A stretch of 59,071 nucleotides of DNA from Streptomyces carpinensis (GCF_002154505.1 NZ_MUBM01000102.1:1-59071); one strand, 5' to 3'. Counted from the first letter of the stretch, positions 1-8,898 are shown. Notes: generated by a model from the letters alone, not told the origin. Translations and numbers: made by a program.

Positions 1-3
1 TAG

Positions 4-1423
4 TACTCCAGCTGTAGATCGTGATCTTGCTGGTCGGGGCGGGTACGGAGACGGGTGCGGCCACCGTTGATCATCGTGAGTTGTGTGGACAAACGACGAG
101 ACGGTGGCCGCAGGCCACAGCATAGATCCCGTCCGCTGGCGGGAGGCGTTCGAGGCGGCCATGGGCCGGATCGCGGGCCGGTTCGCGCGGGTCGAACCCC
201 GCCTGCGGGCCAAGCGGTTGGTGCTGGGACTGCTGTCGGACCTGCCGCGCAAGAACTGCTGGACCATCGCCGAGTGGGCCGGGGAATCGACCCCGCACGG
301 CATGCAGCACCTGCTGTGCCGGGCCGCCTGGGACGCCGATGCGGTCCGGGACGACGTGCGTGAATACATCGTCGAGCACCTCCACGACGAGGCCGCGGTG
401 CTGGTCGTCGACGAGACCGGTGATTTGAAGAAGGGCACCCACACCGTCGGCGTCCAGCGCCAATACACCGGCACAGCCGGGCGGATCGAGAACTCCCAGG
501 TCGCCGTCTACCTCGTCTACGCCGGCGAGCGCGGGCACGCTGCGGTAGACCGGGAGCTGTACCTCCCGCGCTCCTGGACCTGCGACCCGGAACGCTGCCA
601 CGCGGCCGGGCTCGGCGAGGACACCGCCTTCGCGACCAAGCCGGAACTGGCCAAGATGATGATCGAACGGTTCCTGGACGCCGGACACCACGTCGGCTGG
701 GTCACCGGGGACGAGGTCTACGGCGGCAACCCGAACCTACGGGCGGCCCTGGAAAAACGCGGCCTGGGCTATGTGCTCGCGGTGGCCTGCTCGACCGAAC
801 TGACCACCGGTGCAGGCACGTTCCACGCCGATGCCCTGGCGCGGAAGGTGCCCAAGCGGGCCTGGCAGAAGCTCTCGGCCGGACGCGGCGCGAAGGGACA
901 GCGGTTCTACGACTGGGCCGTCATCGACCTGGCCGACCCGACGCCGGGCCACCGCCAACTGCTGATCCGCCGCAACCGCACCACCGGGGAACTCGCCTAC
1001 TACCGCTGCTACTCACCCGAACCGGTTCCACTGACCACCTTGGTGAAGGTCGCCGGATCCAGATGGCGGGTGGAAGAAACCTTCCAGAGCGAAAAGGGTC
1101 TGGCCGGCCTCGATGAGCACCAGGTCCGCCGCTACCCCTCCTGGATCCGCTGGGTCACCCTCGTGATGCTCGCCCACGCCTTCCTCGCCGTGATCCGCGC
1201 CGAAGAACACGCCCGCCGACCCGCACCCGACGGCCTGGTCCCGCTGTCCTGCAACGAGATCCAGCGCCTGTTCATCACCCTCGTCGTCCAGCCTCTCCAC
1301 GGCGCGGCCCACCGGCTCGGCTGGTCCGACTGGCGCCGCCGCCATCAGGAGCGATCACGCACCAGCCACTACCGGCGACAAGCCGCATCCCAGACATGAA
1401 GATCACGATCTACAGCTGGAGTA
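4..1423 (+). mobile_element. IS701-family insertion sequence (complete)
   Basis: The element is bounded by a perfect 25-bp inverted repeat (4-28 and 1399-1423). A CTAG tetranucleotide follows the right end (1424-1427), and TAG precedes the left end at the window edge. This fits a CTAG target duplication whose first base lies outside the window. It carries one transposase gene. CTAG-like target choice is characteristic of IS701. The element looks intact and recent, and it separates the CGNR gene on its right from whatever lies to the left. Confidence 0.9.
83..1399 (+). CDS. IS701-family DDE transposase
   Basis: A 438-residue transposase that catalyses cut-and-paste movement of the surrounding element. 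The GTG at 83 is the first good start after the left repeat. The DDE catalytic triad is readable: D110 in VDETGDLKKG, D210 in VTGDEVYGG, and E331/E332 in WRVEETFQSEKG. Length and motif spacing fit the IS701 group (DDE_5 nuclease). The stop codon overlaps the start of the right inverted repeat, as is usual for compact IS elements. No frameshift is seen, so the protein is probably active. Confidence 0.93.
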   Translation: MWTNDETVAAGHSIDPVRWREAFEAAMGRIAGRFARVEPRLRAKRLVLGLLSDLPRKNCWTIAEWAGESTPHGMQHLLCRAAWDADAVRDDVREYIVEHLHDEAAVLVVDETGDLKKGTHTVGVQRQYTGTAGRIENSQVAVYLVYAGERGHAAVDRELYLPRSWTCDPERCHAAGLGEDTAFATKPELAKMMIERFLDAGHHVGWVTGDEVYGGNPNLRAALEKRGLGYVLAVACSTELTTGAGTFHADALARKVPKRAWQKLSAGRGAKGQRFYDWAVIDLADPTPGHRQLLIRRNRTTGELAYYRCYSPEPVPLTTLVKVAGSRWRVEETFQSEKGLAGLDEHQVRRYPSWIRWVTLVMLAHAFLAVIRAEEHARRPAPDGLVPLSCNEIQRLFITLVVQPLHGAAHRLGWSDWRRRHQERSRTSHYRRQAASQT

Positions 1424-1858
1424 CTAGCCGTGGAGTCCTGCACCACTGCCCAGCTCGACCTCGCTCGGGCACTGAGGGAGTCGATTCACGCCGCCGCAAC
1501 GGCGGCCGCGATCCAGGACGCTCTCCCTGCGTCTGCTGTCCAAGTCATCAATGACTGCAGCATTCAGGGTCGGGCCGCGGCTGTCCTGACGCCCGAGGGA
1601 AATCGTGAATGGCGACTTAGCTCGGCTTCCTGCGTGGAAGATGCCCTCAGCGTGATCGCCGCCGACGCGATCAGCATCATTGCAGGCGAACGAGACGGAA
1701 AATTGGCCTTGTGTGCATCACCAACCTGCCAGGCCGCCTTCTTCGACACCAGCCAAAGTCGCACCCGCAAATGGTGTGAGATGAACACGTGCGGGAATCG
1801 TCAGAAGAAAGCGCGCTTCAATGCCAAGCAGCGCAAAAACCCCAGATCAGCAGAGTGA
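1424..1858 (+). pseudogene. CGNR zinc-finger regulator, 5' end removed by IS701
   Basis: The frame is open from the IS boundary, with a possible GTG restart at 1430 giving 142 residues. The C-terminal third has the CGNR zinc finger: CASPTC, then a second cysteine pair ending in CGNRQKKARF. Family members usually have an N-terminal ABATE stress-response domain and are about 180-200 residues long. The start of that domain is missing here, and the coding frame runs straight into the IS end. The simplest reading is a gene split by the IS, with its 5' part outside the window. A shortened but functional protein from GTG 1430 cannot be excluded. Confidence 0.7.
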
Positions 1859-1974
1859 TCGTTACCTCGGTACATCCAAGTGGGCCCCACGCCTGCGACG
1901 CATCTGTCGCGTTGGGCCCCCCAACGGCACCACTAAGAGCCATCCGTCGCCTTCGATCAACGTCCTCAATCAAT

Positions 1975-1984
1975 ACGTATACGT
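1975..1984. promoter_or_regulatory. Possible operator palindrome
   Basis: A perfect 10-bp palindrome (ACGTATACGT) lies in an unusually AT-rich patch, 30 bp left of the ISL3 element. It resembles TetR-type operators. The gene it would have controlled is not present, probably because the ISL3 element displaced it. Low confidence. Confidence 0.25.
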
Positions 1985-2011
1985 TTACTGTGTCGTCGAC
2001 GGGTGAAATGA

Positions 2012-2186
2012 GGTTCTGGATCACTTTCCGTGCCAGAGCCACGGAGCGTCACCGGAACCGCGATCATGAACGGTCGTGGCTGACGATCTCCTCCAAGACC
2101 TCTGGCTTCACCGGACCGCCGATGTCGCGGTCAACACCGTGACCACCCACGCTGACCGCGTGACCGTCCACGCCGCCACGACCGGC
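2012..2186 (+). repeat. Left arm of 175-bp inverted repeat
   Basis: Perfect reverse complement of 3673-3847. It contains a plus-strand GTG at 2076 that reproduces the first 36 codons of the transposase before entering unrelated sequence. Similarity stops exactly at 2186, five bases before the stop codon of the intact transposase gene. Confidence 0.95.
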
Positions 2187-2190
2187 CCCC

Positions 2191-3783
2191 TCATGCGGCG
2201 AGGAGGACGCGTTTGCGCAGGAGGTCGAAGCCGGCGCGGCCGAACATCTGGCGCTTGATCATCTTGATCTTGTTGTTGTGACCCTCGACGGCTCCGGAGC
2301 TGTAGCTCAGGGTCAGGCCGGCGACGACCGCATCGAGGTCCTGCAGGAGACCATTGGCGAAGCTGCGAAGGACCGGGACCTGGTCCTGCTGGACGCGTGT
2401 GATCCAGTCCTTGAGCTCTCGTCCGCGGCGGTCGTTCATCAGCTCGGCGAAGGCCCTGACGTGCTCGGCGGTGGTGGCCAGCACCGGGACTCGGGCGAGG
2501 ACTTCCTTGAGCTGCTGGGCGTCTTCGTCGCGGAGGCGGTCGGGGCGGCGGGTGATCCAGCTGGTCACGTCCCTGACGGAGGGCTTGCGTCGGGGAGGGG
2601 CCTGATTGGGGAACGCCTCCCTCAGCCGGCGCACGTAAACACGCACGATCTGCTCCTGGCCCGGATAGCCGCGCTGTCGGATCTCCTCGAACAGGCGCCG
2701 GGCGATGGTGTGGCCCTCGGCGAACCGCTGGTGGATGTAGGGCTTGTAGGGGTCGAGGATGCTGCCACGTCCGGTCCAGCGGCCGACCAGCAGTTCGTCC
2801 GGGTCCTTCGCGCCGGCCAGTCGGCGGACTGTGTTGCGGGCCAGGCCCAGTCGTCGGCCGATGGCGCGCAGGCTGAACCCGTCCTCCATGAGCCCGTGGA
2901 CGGCGGCGTGCTGTTCACGGACCCGGTCGGACAGCCGGCCGGTCCGGCGGGGCTCGGAGCTGATGGACGCCAAGGCGACAGCCGAAACCGGCTCGGCCGC
3001 AGGGGCCGGTTCGGGTAGCAGTGCACGGTGCTGGAGCACGGTCTTTTCCACCGCGTCGGCGAGGTTCTGCCACAGGTGGAACCGGTCGGCGACGTGGATC
3101 GCGTCCGGGGCGCCAAGCCGGACGGCTTCGGCGTAGGAGGCTGACCGGTCGCGGCAGACGACCTTCACCCCTGGGTGGTCGGCAAGCCAGGACCGCACGG
3201 TCTCGACTGTACGGTCCGGCAGCAGATCGACTGCGCGGCGGGTCTCGATGTCGACCAGGATCGTGGCGTAGACGTGGCCCTTGCGCAGGGCGAACTCGTC
3301 GATGCCCAGCACGCGCGGCACCGCGGGCGCTGGATCTGGCAGGGCGCGTATCAGCCTCAGGAGCGTGGAGCGGCTCACCGGGACCGCGAAGGTCTCAGCC
3401 AGGCGAGAGCCGGCCCGGCCGGCCAGGGCCAGGGCGAGCTGCTGGAGTGCGGTCTGCAGGCCCTGGCTCCGCCGTCCGTGGCGGAAGGTCAGCCCCGCCG
3501 CCTGCTCGACGAACGTGGCCCGGGGGCAAGCTCGTTCATGGCAGCGGAATCGGCGGACCCGTAACTCGATCACCACCCGGCGCCCACCCGCTGCGCTGTC
3601 GTCCAACCGCCGCACGTAGCTGCTGTGCACGCGGGTCGAGGCGGTTCCGCATGACGGACAGCCTGCCTCGTTGCCGGTCGTGGCGGCGTGGACGGTCACG
3701 CGGTCAGCGTGGGTGGTCACGGTGTTGACCGCGACATCGGCGGTCCGGTGAAGCCAGAGGTCTTGGAGGAGATCGTCAGCCAC
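2191..3783 (-). CDS. ISL3-family transposase
   Basis: A 530-residue transposase starting at GTG 3783. The N-terminus has the ISL3 zinc finger (GCPSCGTA and a later RFRCHERACP). A DDE nuclease follows, with D in VLGIDEFALRKG and D in HVADRFHLWQN, and the catalytic E in SSGAVEGHNNKIK near the C-terminus. A helix-turn-helix insertion (FSLRAIGRRLGLARNTVRRL) sits mid-protein, as in long ISL3 members. The reading frame is intact. The start codon and first 36 codons lie in the right arm of the inverted repeat and are therefore present twice, facing each other. Confidence 0.93.
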   Translation of the reverse strand: MADDLLQDLWLHRTADVAVNTVTTHADRVTVHAATTGNEAGCPSCGTASTRVHSSYVRRLDDSAAGGRRVVIELRVRRFRCHERACPRATFVEQAAGLTFRHGRRSQGLQTALQQLALALAGRAGSRLAETFAVPVSRSTLLRLIRALPDPAPAVPRVLGIDEFALRKGHVYATILVDIETRRAVDLLPDRTVETVRSWLADHPGVKVVCRDRSASYAEAVRLGAPDAIHVADRFHLWQNLADAVEKTVLQHRALLPEPAPAAEPVSAVALASISSEPRRTGRLSDRVREQHAAVHGLMEDGFSLRAIGRRLGLARNTVRRLAGAKDPDELLVGRWTGRGSILDPYKPYIHQRFAEGHTIARRLFEEIRQRGYPGQEQIVRVYVRRLREAFPNQAPPRRKPSVRDVTSWITRRPDRLRDEDAQQLKEVLARVPVLATTAEHVRAFAELMNDRRGRELKDWITRVQQDQVPVLRSFANGLLQDLDAVVAGLTLSYSSGAVEGHNNKIKMIKRQMFGRAGFDLLRKRVLLAA

Positions 3784-3847
3784 GACCGTTCATGATCGCG
3801 GTTCCGGTGACGCTCCGTGGCTCTGGCACGGAAAGTGATCCAGAACC
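3673..3847 (-). repeat. Right arm of 175-bp inverted repeat
   Basis: The original right end of the ISL3 element plus the 5' end of its transposase gene; perfect reverse complement of 2012-2186. Confidence 0.95.
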
Positions 3848-4428
3848 CATATTGAGCCGTCGCCGACATACTGATCGGCGTTCATCGGCTCTTCGCAGTC
3901 GGGGGTGCTGGCGGGTAGGCGTGGAGGTCTCCAGGATGGAAGTTCGTCTGAAAGCCCGCAATGAACGAAGCCGCCGCAGCATCGACGCTGCGGCGGCCTC
4001 GCTCCATCTCAGAGCCGCCGAGACAGTCCGAGAACTGAACACAAGAACTTGACAGGGAGCACGACCGGGTGCCGGGTGGTGCCCGCCGGCACGTCCACCA
4101 CGAGACCTGGCTCCGCCGTGGCGTACGCGTCGCCCGCCGACGTTCTCGCCCTGCCCGCCCCCGGGCGGCCTCCGGCAGCGGGCCGGCCTTTTGAGTACGG
4201 CGACGGACACCGGGGCCGCGAGGGGTTTAGTGATCGCGGACGTCCTTGTGCGGGCTCTGTGCGGGCCGCGCCGGGGGAGTGCGTGCCCGACGTGGTGCAG
4301 GTCGGCCTCGGCCTGCAGGATGGGACGAGGGGAGGCGTGCCGGCGCGTGCGGGAGCGGTCGGATGCGGCAACCGGCGGGCTTCCCGGCGACGTGGATGCT
4401 GACGCGGCCTGATAGAAACTCGGATCTG
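3848..4428. other. Gene-free stretch
   Basis: Apart from the hairpin at 3970-3997 I see no recognisable gene. Open frames here have no family resemblance. It is probably decayed sequence plus the upstream region of the VIT-family gene. Confidence 0.5.
3970..3997. terminator. Hairpin, possible bidirectional terminator
   Basis: A perfect 11-bp stem (3970-3980 with 3987-3997) with a 6-base loop. No T-run follows, as is common for actinobacterial terminators. It lies in the gene-free stretch right of the ISL3 element. Confidence 0.45.
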
Positions 4429-5142
4429 ATGACTTTCTTCGGCATGCTCGACTCTCACCGGGAAAGCCACGCCGCCGGCCGGGCCGGGTGGCTGCGGGCG
4501 GCCGTGCTCGGTGCCAACGACGGCCTGGTGTCCGTTGCCAGCCTGATGGTGGGCCTGGCCGCGAGCGGAGTGAGCACCTCCACTGTCGTCACCGGCGGCC
4601 TGGCGGGTCTGTCCGCCGGTGCGATGTCGATGGCCGCCGGCGAGTATGTGTCCGTCAGCTCCCAGGTCGATGTCGAGAATGCCGACCGGGCGAAGGAGGC
4701 CCGCGAGCTCGCCGAAGCCCCGGAGGCCGAGCTCGCCGAGCTCACCGCCATCTACGAGGGCCGGGGAGTGCCGCGGGAACTCGCCCGGCGGGTCGCCGAG
4801 GCGCTGCACGAGGCCGACCCGCTCAAGGCTCATCTGCGCGACGAGCTGGGCCAGAGCGAGCACACCGCGGCCCATCCCCTCCAGGCCGCCCTCGCCTCCG
4901 CCGCAAGCTTCCTCGGCGGCGGAGGCGTGCCGTTCCTCGGGCTGCTCGCCGGGTCGGCCACCGCACGCCTGTGGCTGATCGTCGTGGTCACCCTCTGCGG
5001 TCTCGCCCTGGCAGGTGTTCTCGCCGCTCGCGCCGCCGGCACCGCCCTCGTGCGTCCGGCGCTGCGCGTGGTCCTCGGTGGCGGGCTCGCCATGGCCATC
5101 ACGGCGGCCGTCGGACAACTCGCCCACGTCTCCGGTGTCTGA
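4429..5142 (+). CDS. VIT/CCC1-family transporter
   Basis: A 237-residue membrane protein of the vacuolar iron transporter (VIT1/CCC1) family, which moves Fe2+ or Mn2+ across membranes. The N-terminal signature is clear: AAVLGANDGLVSVASLMVGL, then a glycine/alanine-rich second helix (AGAMSMAAGEYVSV). A charged cytoplasmic stretch of about 90 residues, rich in E and A, follows as in the metal-binding helical domain of the family. Two or three C-terminal membrane helices complete it. ATG 4429 was chosen because it gives the usual short N-terminus; ATG 4444 is an alternative. It stands alone, with no partner gene. Confidence 0.88.
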   Translation: MTFFGMLDSHRESHAAGRAGWLRAAVLGANDGLVSVASLMVGLAASGVSTSTVVTGGLAGLSAGAMSMAAGEYVSVSSQVDVENADRAKEARELAEAPEAELAELTAIYEGRGVPRELARRVAEALHEADPLKAHLRDELGQSEHTAAHPLQAALASAASFLGGGGVPFLGLLAGSATARLWLIVVVTLCGLALAGVLAARAAGTALVRPALRVVLGGGLAMAITAAVGQLAHVSGV

Positions 5143-5687
5143 GCACGCCGCGGCCACCGTGGCGGGACTGCCGCCGGGCGCGGCACCTGCGCCGGTTTCC
5201 ACTCCCGCTGCGGCGGTGACGTCGAGGACTTGAGGACGGTCGCCGGCGAGGGTGCCAGTCCTGCCCAGCAGCAGCGTGCGGGCCCGGCGGCCGTGGAGTG
5301 TTCTTCGAGGGTCGACCCGGCCCCAGGTCGAGTGCGAGTGGCCCATCGGTGCGGAGCAGCCATCGACGGCGAGAGGGCCCGGCGCACACGTCTGAACGCG
5401 GCCCCCGTCTATACGCCTGCCAGACGGTGAGGACCGGCCCGATCGAAGCTCGGCGCGCATCGGACACATCGCTGCCATAGGGCCGACGAGCACTCACTCA
5501 CCGTGCGACGACCGCCGACGCCAGCCGTCACAAGAACATCCCAGAACACCGACCAACTGGATCAGATGCCCTCCAAGGGGGCCTGGTGAAGCGAGAAGCG
5601 GGCGCAGGAGATCATGACCTCTCATGTGTCAGGTCGTCGGGCCGTGTGCCCGGGCGCACCGGGTTGAGGGGTTATGGGGTAAGGCCG
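5143..5687. other. Gene-free stretch
   Basis: No gene is recognised. The stretch must hold the promoter of the ATP-grasp pair, but I see no clear -35/-10. Confidence 0.4.
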
Positions 5688-6590
5688 ATGAAACTCTGCT
5701 TCTTGGTGGAGGAGCAATACCGTCATGACGGCATGCCCGTCGAGGTGATTCGCCAACTCACCTCCTGGGGACACAGCGTGGACGTTCTGCGCCCCGGCAG
5801 CTCGCTGGTGCCCGTGTCCGAGGCGGTACGCAAGGGCAGCCACGACGCGTGGGTGCTCAAGACGGTGTCGGGTGGCCCCGGACTCACACTGCTGGAGGCG
5901 GCCGCAGCCGTCGGGCTCACCACCGTCAACGACGCCCGCGCCATCAGAGGTGTCCGGGACAAGGCGCTGGCCGCTGCGATCGGCCGCAGCCACGGGCTGC
6001 CCGTTCCGCTGACCTACGCGGTGGCTCGCTGGGAGACTCTGGCCGACATACCGGAGGCGGACTATCCGTTGGTCGTCAAGCCGGCCGACGGCAGTTCGGG
6101 GCGCGGCGTACACCTCGTGTCGTCGCCGATCCGGCTGAAGGAGATGGGAGCGAAGCTGGCAGGCGAGGGAGTCCTGATCGCCCAGCCGTACGTGCCCAAC
6201 TCCGGGGCTGACCTCAAGGTGTACTGCGTCGGTGGCGAGTTGTACGCGACCGAGCGCTGTTCGCCGCTCCACCCGGGCCGCACGATCACCGAACGGCGCA
6301 TCGAACTCAGCACGGAGGTGGCGCGGATCGCGGCCGAGGTCGGCCAGGTCTACGGGCTCGACCTGTACGGCGTGGACGTGCTCCTGGGTCCTGACGGTCC
6401 GGTGGTCGTGGACGTCAACGACTTTCCGAGCTTCCGTCAGGTCCCCGACGCGCCAGCCCGGGTGGCGAGGGCGGTCCTGAAACTGGCACGCGACGGAGGC
6501 GCGGCGCCGCCACCGGCCGCCGTCGTGACGTCTGTGCACGCCGCCCGGACTCCGGCACAGATTCCGGCGGCCGTCGGAGAGACCATATGA
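5688..6590 (+). CDS. ATP-grasp ligase, RimK-like (first of a pair)
   Basis: A 300-residue ATP-grasp protein. ATP-grasp enzymes activate a carboxylate as acyl phosphate and join it to an amine or thiol. ATP-binding segment: YPLVVKPADGSSGRGVH. Metal-binding segment near the end: VVVDVNDFPSF. The first 100 residues form a pre-ATP-grasp fold (MKLCFLVEEQYRHDG). ATG 5688 was preferred over the longer frame because the preceding residues look non-coding. It overlaps the next ATP-grasp gene by four bases (ATGA), so the two are translationally coupled and likely work together. The substrate is unknown; glutamate-ligase-like and peptide-ligase roles are both possible. Confidence 0.85.
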   Translation: MKLCFLVEEQYRHDGMPVEVIRQLTSWGHSVDVLRPGSSLVPVSEAVRKGSHDAWVLKTVSGGPGLTLLEAAAAVGLTTVNDARAIRGVRDKALAAAIGRSHGLPVPLTYAVARWETLADIPEADYPLVVKPADGSSGRGVHLVSSPIRLKEMGAKLAGEGVLIAQPYVPNSGADLKVYCVGGELYATERCSPLHPGRTITERRIELSTEVARIAAEVGQVYGLDLYGVDVLLGPDGPVVVDVNDFPSFRQVPDAPARVARAVLKLARDGGAAPPPAAVVTSVHAARTPAQIPAAVGETI

Positions 6591-7402
6591 GGGTTGGTCT
6601 CATCACACCGCGGCCCGACCATCCGCTGCTGGCCGCCACGGCCGCTCTTCTGACACCCCGCCACAGGGTCGACTGGATCGACCCTGCTGACGCGACGGGC
6701 CCGCGCATTCCCGACACACCGGCCGACGTCTACCTCCTCAAGGCACGTACGGCGCCCGCCCTCGCCCTGGCCAGAGCGCTGGAGGAGCGCGGCGCACCCG
6801 TCGTGAACTCCTCCTCTGCCACAGCGTTGTGCCAGGACAGGACCCTCATGGCGGAACTGGCGGTGTCCGCGGGACTGCCGTTCGTGGGCAACAGAACCGT
6901 CGCGAAGCTCCAACACCTCGCCACCGAGCCCGAACTCTGTTATCCGCTGGTGGTGAAGAGCCGCCACAGCAGACGTGGTGACCTGGTCGCACGGATCGAC
7001 GACGCCGGGCGGCTCCATGACCTGTGCGGCCAGTGGGCCGACGAGCCGGTGGTCGTACAGCCCTACACCGCCAACGACGGCTGGGACCGCAAACTCTGGG
7101 TGATAGGCCGTCAGGTGTTCGCGGCGCTGCGACGCTCCGAGCTGGCCGGCGACCCCTCTGCCGGGCGTGAGACCGTGTCGCTGCCGCTCCATGAACTCCC
7201 TGAGGAATGGCTGGAGATGGCGAGAGGGATCGGCCCGCTGTTCGAGCTCGAGGTGTACGGGGTCGACCTGATCGATGCCGGCGGCAACACACCGCGGATC
7301 GTGGACGTCAACGCCTTTCCCGGGGTCCGCGGTCAGGCGGGTGCCCCCGAGGCACTGACGGCACTCGTGCTGCGCACCGCGGAGGAGCAGGGAGGAGGGT
7401 GA
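6587..7402 (+). CDS. ATP-grasp ligase, RimK-like (second of a pair)
   Basis: A 271-residue ATP-grasp protein coupled to the preceding one by an ATGA overlap. The ATP-binding loop is YPLVVKSRHSRRGDLV, in which the usual glycine-rich run is altered to SRRG. The metal-binding motif RIVDVNAFPGVRG is conserved. The changed loop suggests either weaker ATP binding or a heterodimer in which the first protein is the main catalyst. No precursor peptide, amino-group carrier protein or transporter lies next to the pair, so the product cannot be named. Confidence 0.82.
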   Translation: MRVGLITPRPDHPLLAATAALLTPRHRVDWIDPADATGPRIPDTPADVYLLKARTAPALALARALEERGAPVVNSSSATALCQDRTLMAELAVSAGLPFVGNRTVAKLQHLATEPELCYPLVVKSRHSRRGDLVARIDDAGRLHDLCGQWADEPVVVQPYTANDGWDRKLWVIGRQVFAALRRSELAGDPSAGRETVSLPLHELPEEWLEMARGIGPLFELEVYGVDLIDAGGNTPRIVDVNAFPGVRGQAGAPEALTALVLRTAEEQGGG

Positions 7403-7452
7403 GCCGGGCCCCGGGGAGCCGGACCGCCGTTCACCGGGTTCCTCCGAGGATG

Positions 7453-7532
7453 CCCCGGTCTTCAGGCCGGGGAGGAATCGGGCTCCTGCGGAGCAGGGCA
7501 GGGATAGCCGGATCGCCGTCAGGGTGATCCGG
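7453..7532 (+). other. Hairpin leader of a TnpB element
   Basis: Two stem-loops precede tnpB. Hairpin 1 is CCCCGGTC/GGCCGGGG (7453-7460 with 7465-7472). Hairpin 2 is CCGGATC/GATCCGG (7508-7514 with 7526-7532). Between them is GCTCC-TGC-GGAGC, itself a small stem. The same arrangement recurs before the tnpB at 58.3 kb, with hairpin 2 different in sequence but still paired. It may be a structured transposon-end RNA or DNA. Confidence 0.6.
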
Positions 7533-7613
7533 TGTCCTCCCGGCATGGCGGTGATGTCGCCCGCGGTGATCGAGAATTCTCAACTGTCAGTCCTTCCGGG
7601 TAGGTTCGGATGC

Positions 7614-8834
7614 ATGACGACAGAAGCGACCGCGAAGGAGGCCGGGCATGCCCGGTACACCTTCCGTGTGCGCCTGTCGAACACGGCCAGGCGCCGGCTC
7701 GAAGCCGAGTGGGATCGCTGCCGCTGGATCTGGAACGAATGCGTGGCCAAGTCCCAGCAGGTCCACGTACAGGGCACAGCGGGTGGCGAGAAGCTGACAT
7801 GTGGTCCGGCTCAGCTCGACAAGATGCTGACCGAGGCCCGCAGGGTGACGCCCTGGCTCGCTGAGGGCGCGAGCGTGCCTCAGCAGCAGGTGATACGCGA
7901 CTTCGCCACGTGTCGCGCGAAGGCCTTGAAGGACATCAAGGACCGGCTTCCGATGCACCGCCGGGCCGGGATGCCCAGGTGGAAGAGGAAGCGGGAGGCG
8001 CGGCCGAGCCTGAACTACACCCGGCGCGGTTTCCGGCTTGATGCCGGACGGCTGCACCTGGCAGCCGGGATCGTCCTGAGGGTGGTGTGGTCGCGCGAGC
8101 TGCCCGCGGACCCGTCCAGTGTGCGCGTGTACCAGGACAGCCTCGGCCACTGGCATGCGTCCTTCGTCGTCCCGGCTCAGGTCGAGCCGCTTTCTGGGAC
8201 CGGCCGCGTCCTGGGCGTGGACTGGGGGGTGAAGGAGACCGCCACCACCACGGACGATGCCTACGACCTTGCGCATGGCGAGCACGGCAAGCGGGCCGCG
8301 CAGAGGCTCGCGAAGTACCAGCGGATGATGGCCCGGCGGCGGCGTCCGAAGGGACAGCCCGCATCCGCCGGCTATCGGCAGGCGCAAACCCAGGCAGCGA
8401 AGCTGCACAAGAAGGTGGCCCGGCAGCGGGAGGACACCGCCCGCAAGTGGGCCAAGCGGGTGATGCGCGGCCACGACGGGGTTGCGGTGGAGGACTTTAG
8501 GCCGAAATTCCTCGCGAAGACCACCATGGCCCGCAAGGCGGCCGATGCCGCTATCGCCGCGACGAAGCGTGCCCTGGTCGAGATGGGCCGCAAACACGCG
8601 CGAGACGTCCGTCTCGTGCACCCGGCGCACACCACGATGGACTGTGCGCAGTGCGGAGCGAGAACCAAGCACGCACTACCTCTCTCGATGAGAACGTATA
8701 CCTGCACCGTGTGTGGAGCGGTGTCCCCCAGGGACAAGAACTCCGCCCGCGTGATGCTGGTCCGGGCAGGTTGGAACCCGGACGGTGCTGAGGGCGTAAG
8801 ACCGCCGGGGCCGCCGGCCCAGGCGGCAGCCTGA
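7614..8834 (+). CDS. tnpB: TnpB RNA-guided endonuclease (IS605/IS607-type OrfB)
   Basis: A 406-residue TnpB, the transposon-encoded RNA-guided DNA nuclease ancestral to Cas12. The split RuvC site is complete: D203 in GVDWGVKETA, E293 in VAVEDFRPKF, D374 in SPRDKNSARVML. A zinc ribbon (CAQCGA and CTVCGA) lies just before the last motif. ATG 7614 was chosen because the 30 bases before it are shared with the tnpB at 58.3 kb, and the two proteins begin alike there. No tnpA lies alongside, so movement would need a transposase in trans. The 3' end and following sequence probably encode the guide RNA. Confidence 0.92.
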   Translation: MTTEATAKEAGHARYTFRVRLSNTARRRLEAEWDRCRWIWNECVAKSQQVHVQGTAGGEKLTCGPAQLDKMLTEARRVTPWLAEGASVPQQQVIRDFATCRAKALKDIKDRLPMHRRAGMPRWKRKREARPSLNYTRRGFRLDAGRLHLAAGIVLRVVWSRELPADPSSVRVYQDSLGHWHASFVVPAQVEPLSGTGRVLGVDWGVKETATTTDDAYDLAHGEHGKRAAQRLAKYQRMMARRRRPKGQPASAGYRQAQTQAAKLHKKVARQREDTARKWAKRVMRGHDGVAVEDFRPKFLAKTTMARKAADAAIAATKRALVEMGRKHARDVRLVHPAHTTMDCAQCGARTKHALPLSMRTYTCTVCGAVSPRDKNSARVMLVRAGWNPDGAEGVRPPGPPAQAAA

Positions 8835-8871
8835 GCCGTAAATCCCCGCTCAGCCCTGGAGGGTGGAGAAT

Positions 8872-8891
8872 CCCCTCCCCTCAGGGAGGGG
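8872..8891 (+). ncRNA. Right-end hairpin of the TnpB element (guide RNA scaffold end)
   Basis: A perfect 8-bp stem (8872-8879 with 8884-8891) with a CTCA loop lies 38 bases after the tnpB stop, followed by CTTCAA. In known TnpB elements the guide (omega/re) RNA covers the tnpB 3' end and right end, with the guide starting just past the element. I infer that the RNA ends here and that the guide would begin near 8899. Confidence 0.5.
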
Positions 8892-8898
8892 AGCCTTC

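Larger units (their letters stand above)
2012..3847 (-). mobile_element. ISL3-family element, rearranged
   Basis: A single ISL3 transposase gene on the minus strand is bounded by GGTTCTGG at 2012 and its complement at 3847. Normal ISL3 ends are short (tens of bases), but here the inverted repeats are 175 bp and perfect. The left arm duplicates the right end of the element, including the first 36 codons of the transposase. The flanking 8-mers (2004-2011 and 3848-3855) do not match, so there is no target duplication. The left end was probably replaced by a copy of the right end. Confidence 0.8.

Noticed and set aside
2076..2258. 60-codon plus-strand open frame that starts like the ISL3 transposase
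   Set aside because: It is the inverted duplicate of the transposase 5' end and becomes non-transposase sequence after 36 codons; treated as part of the repeat.
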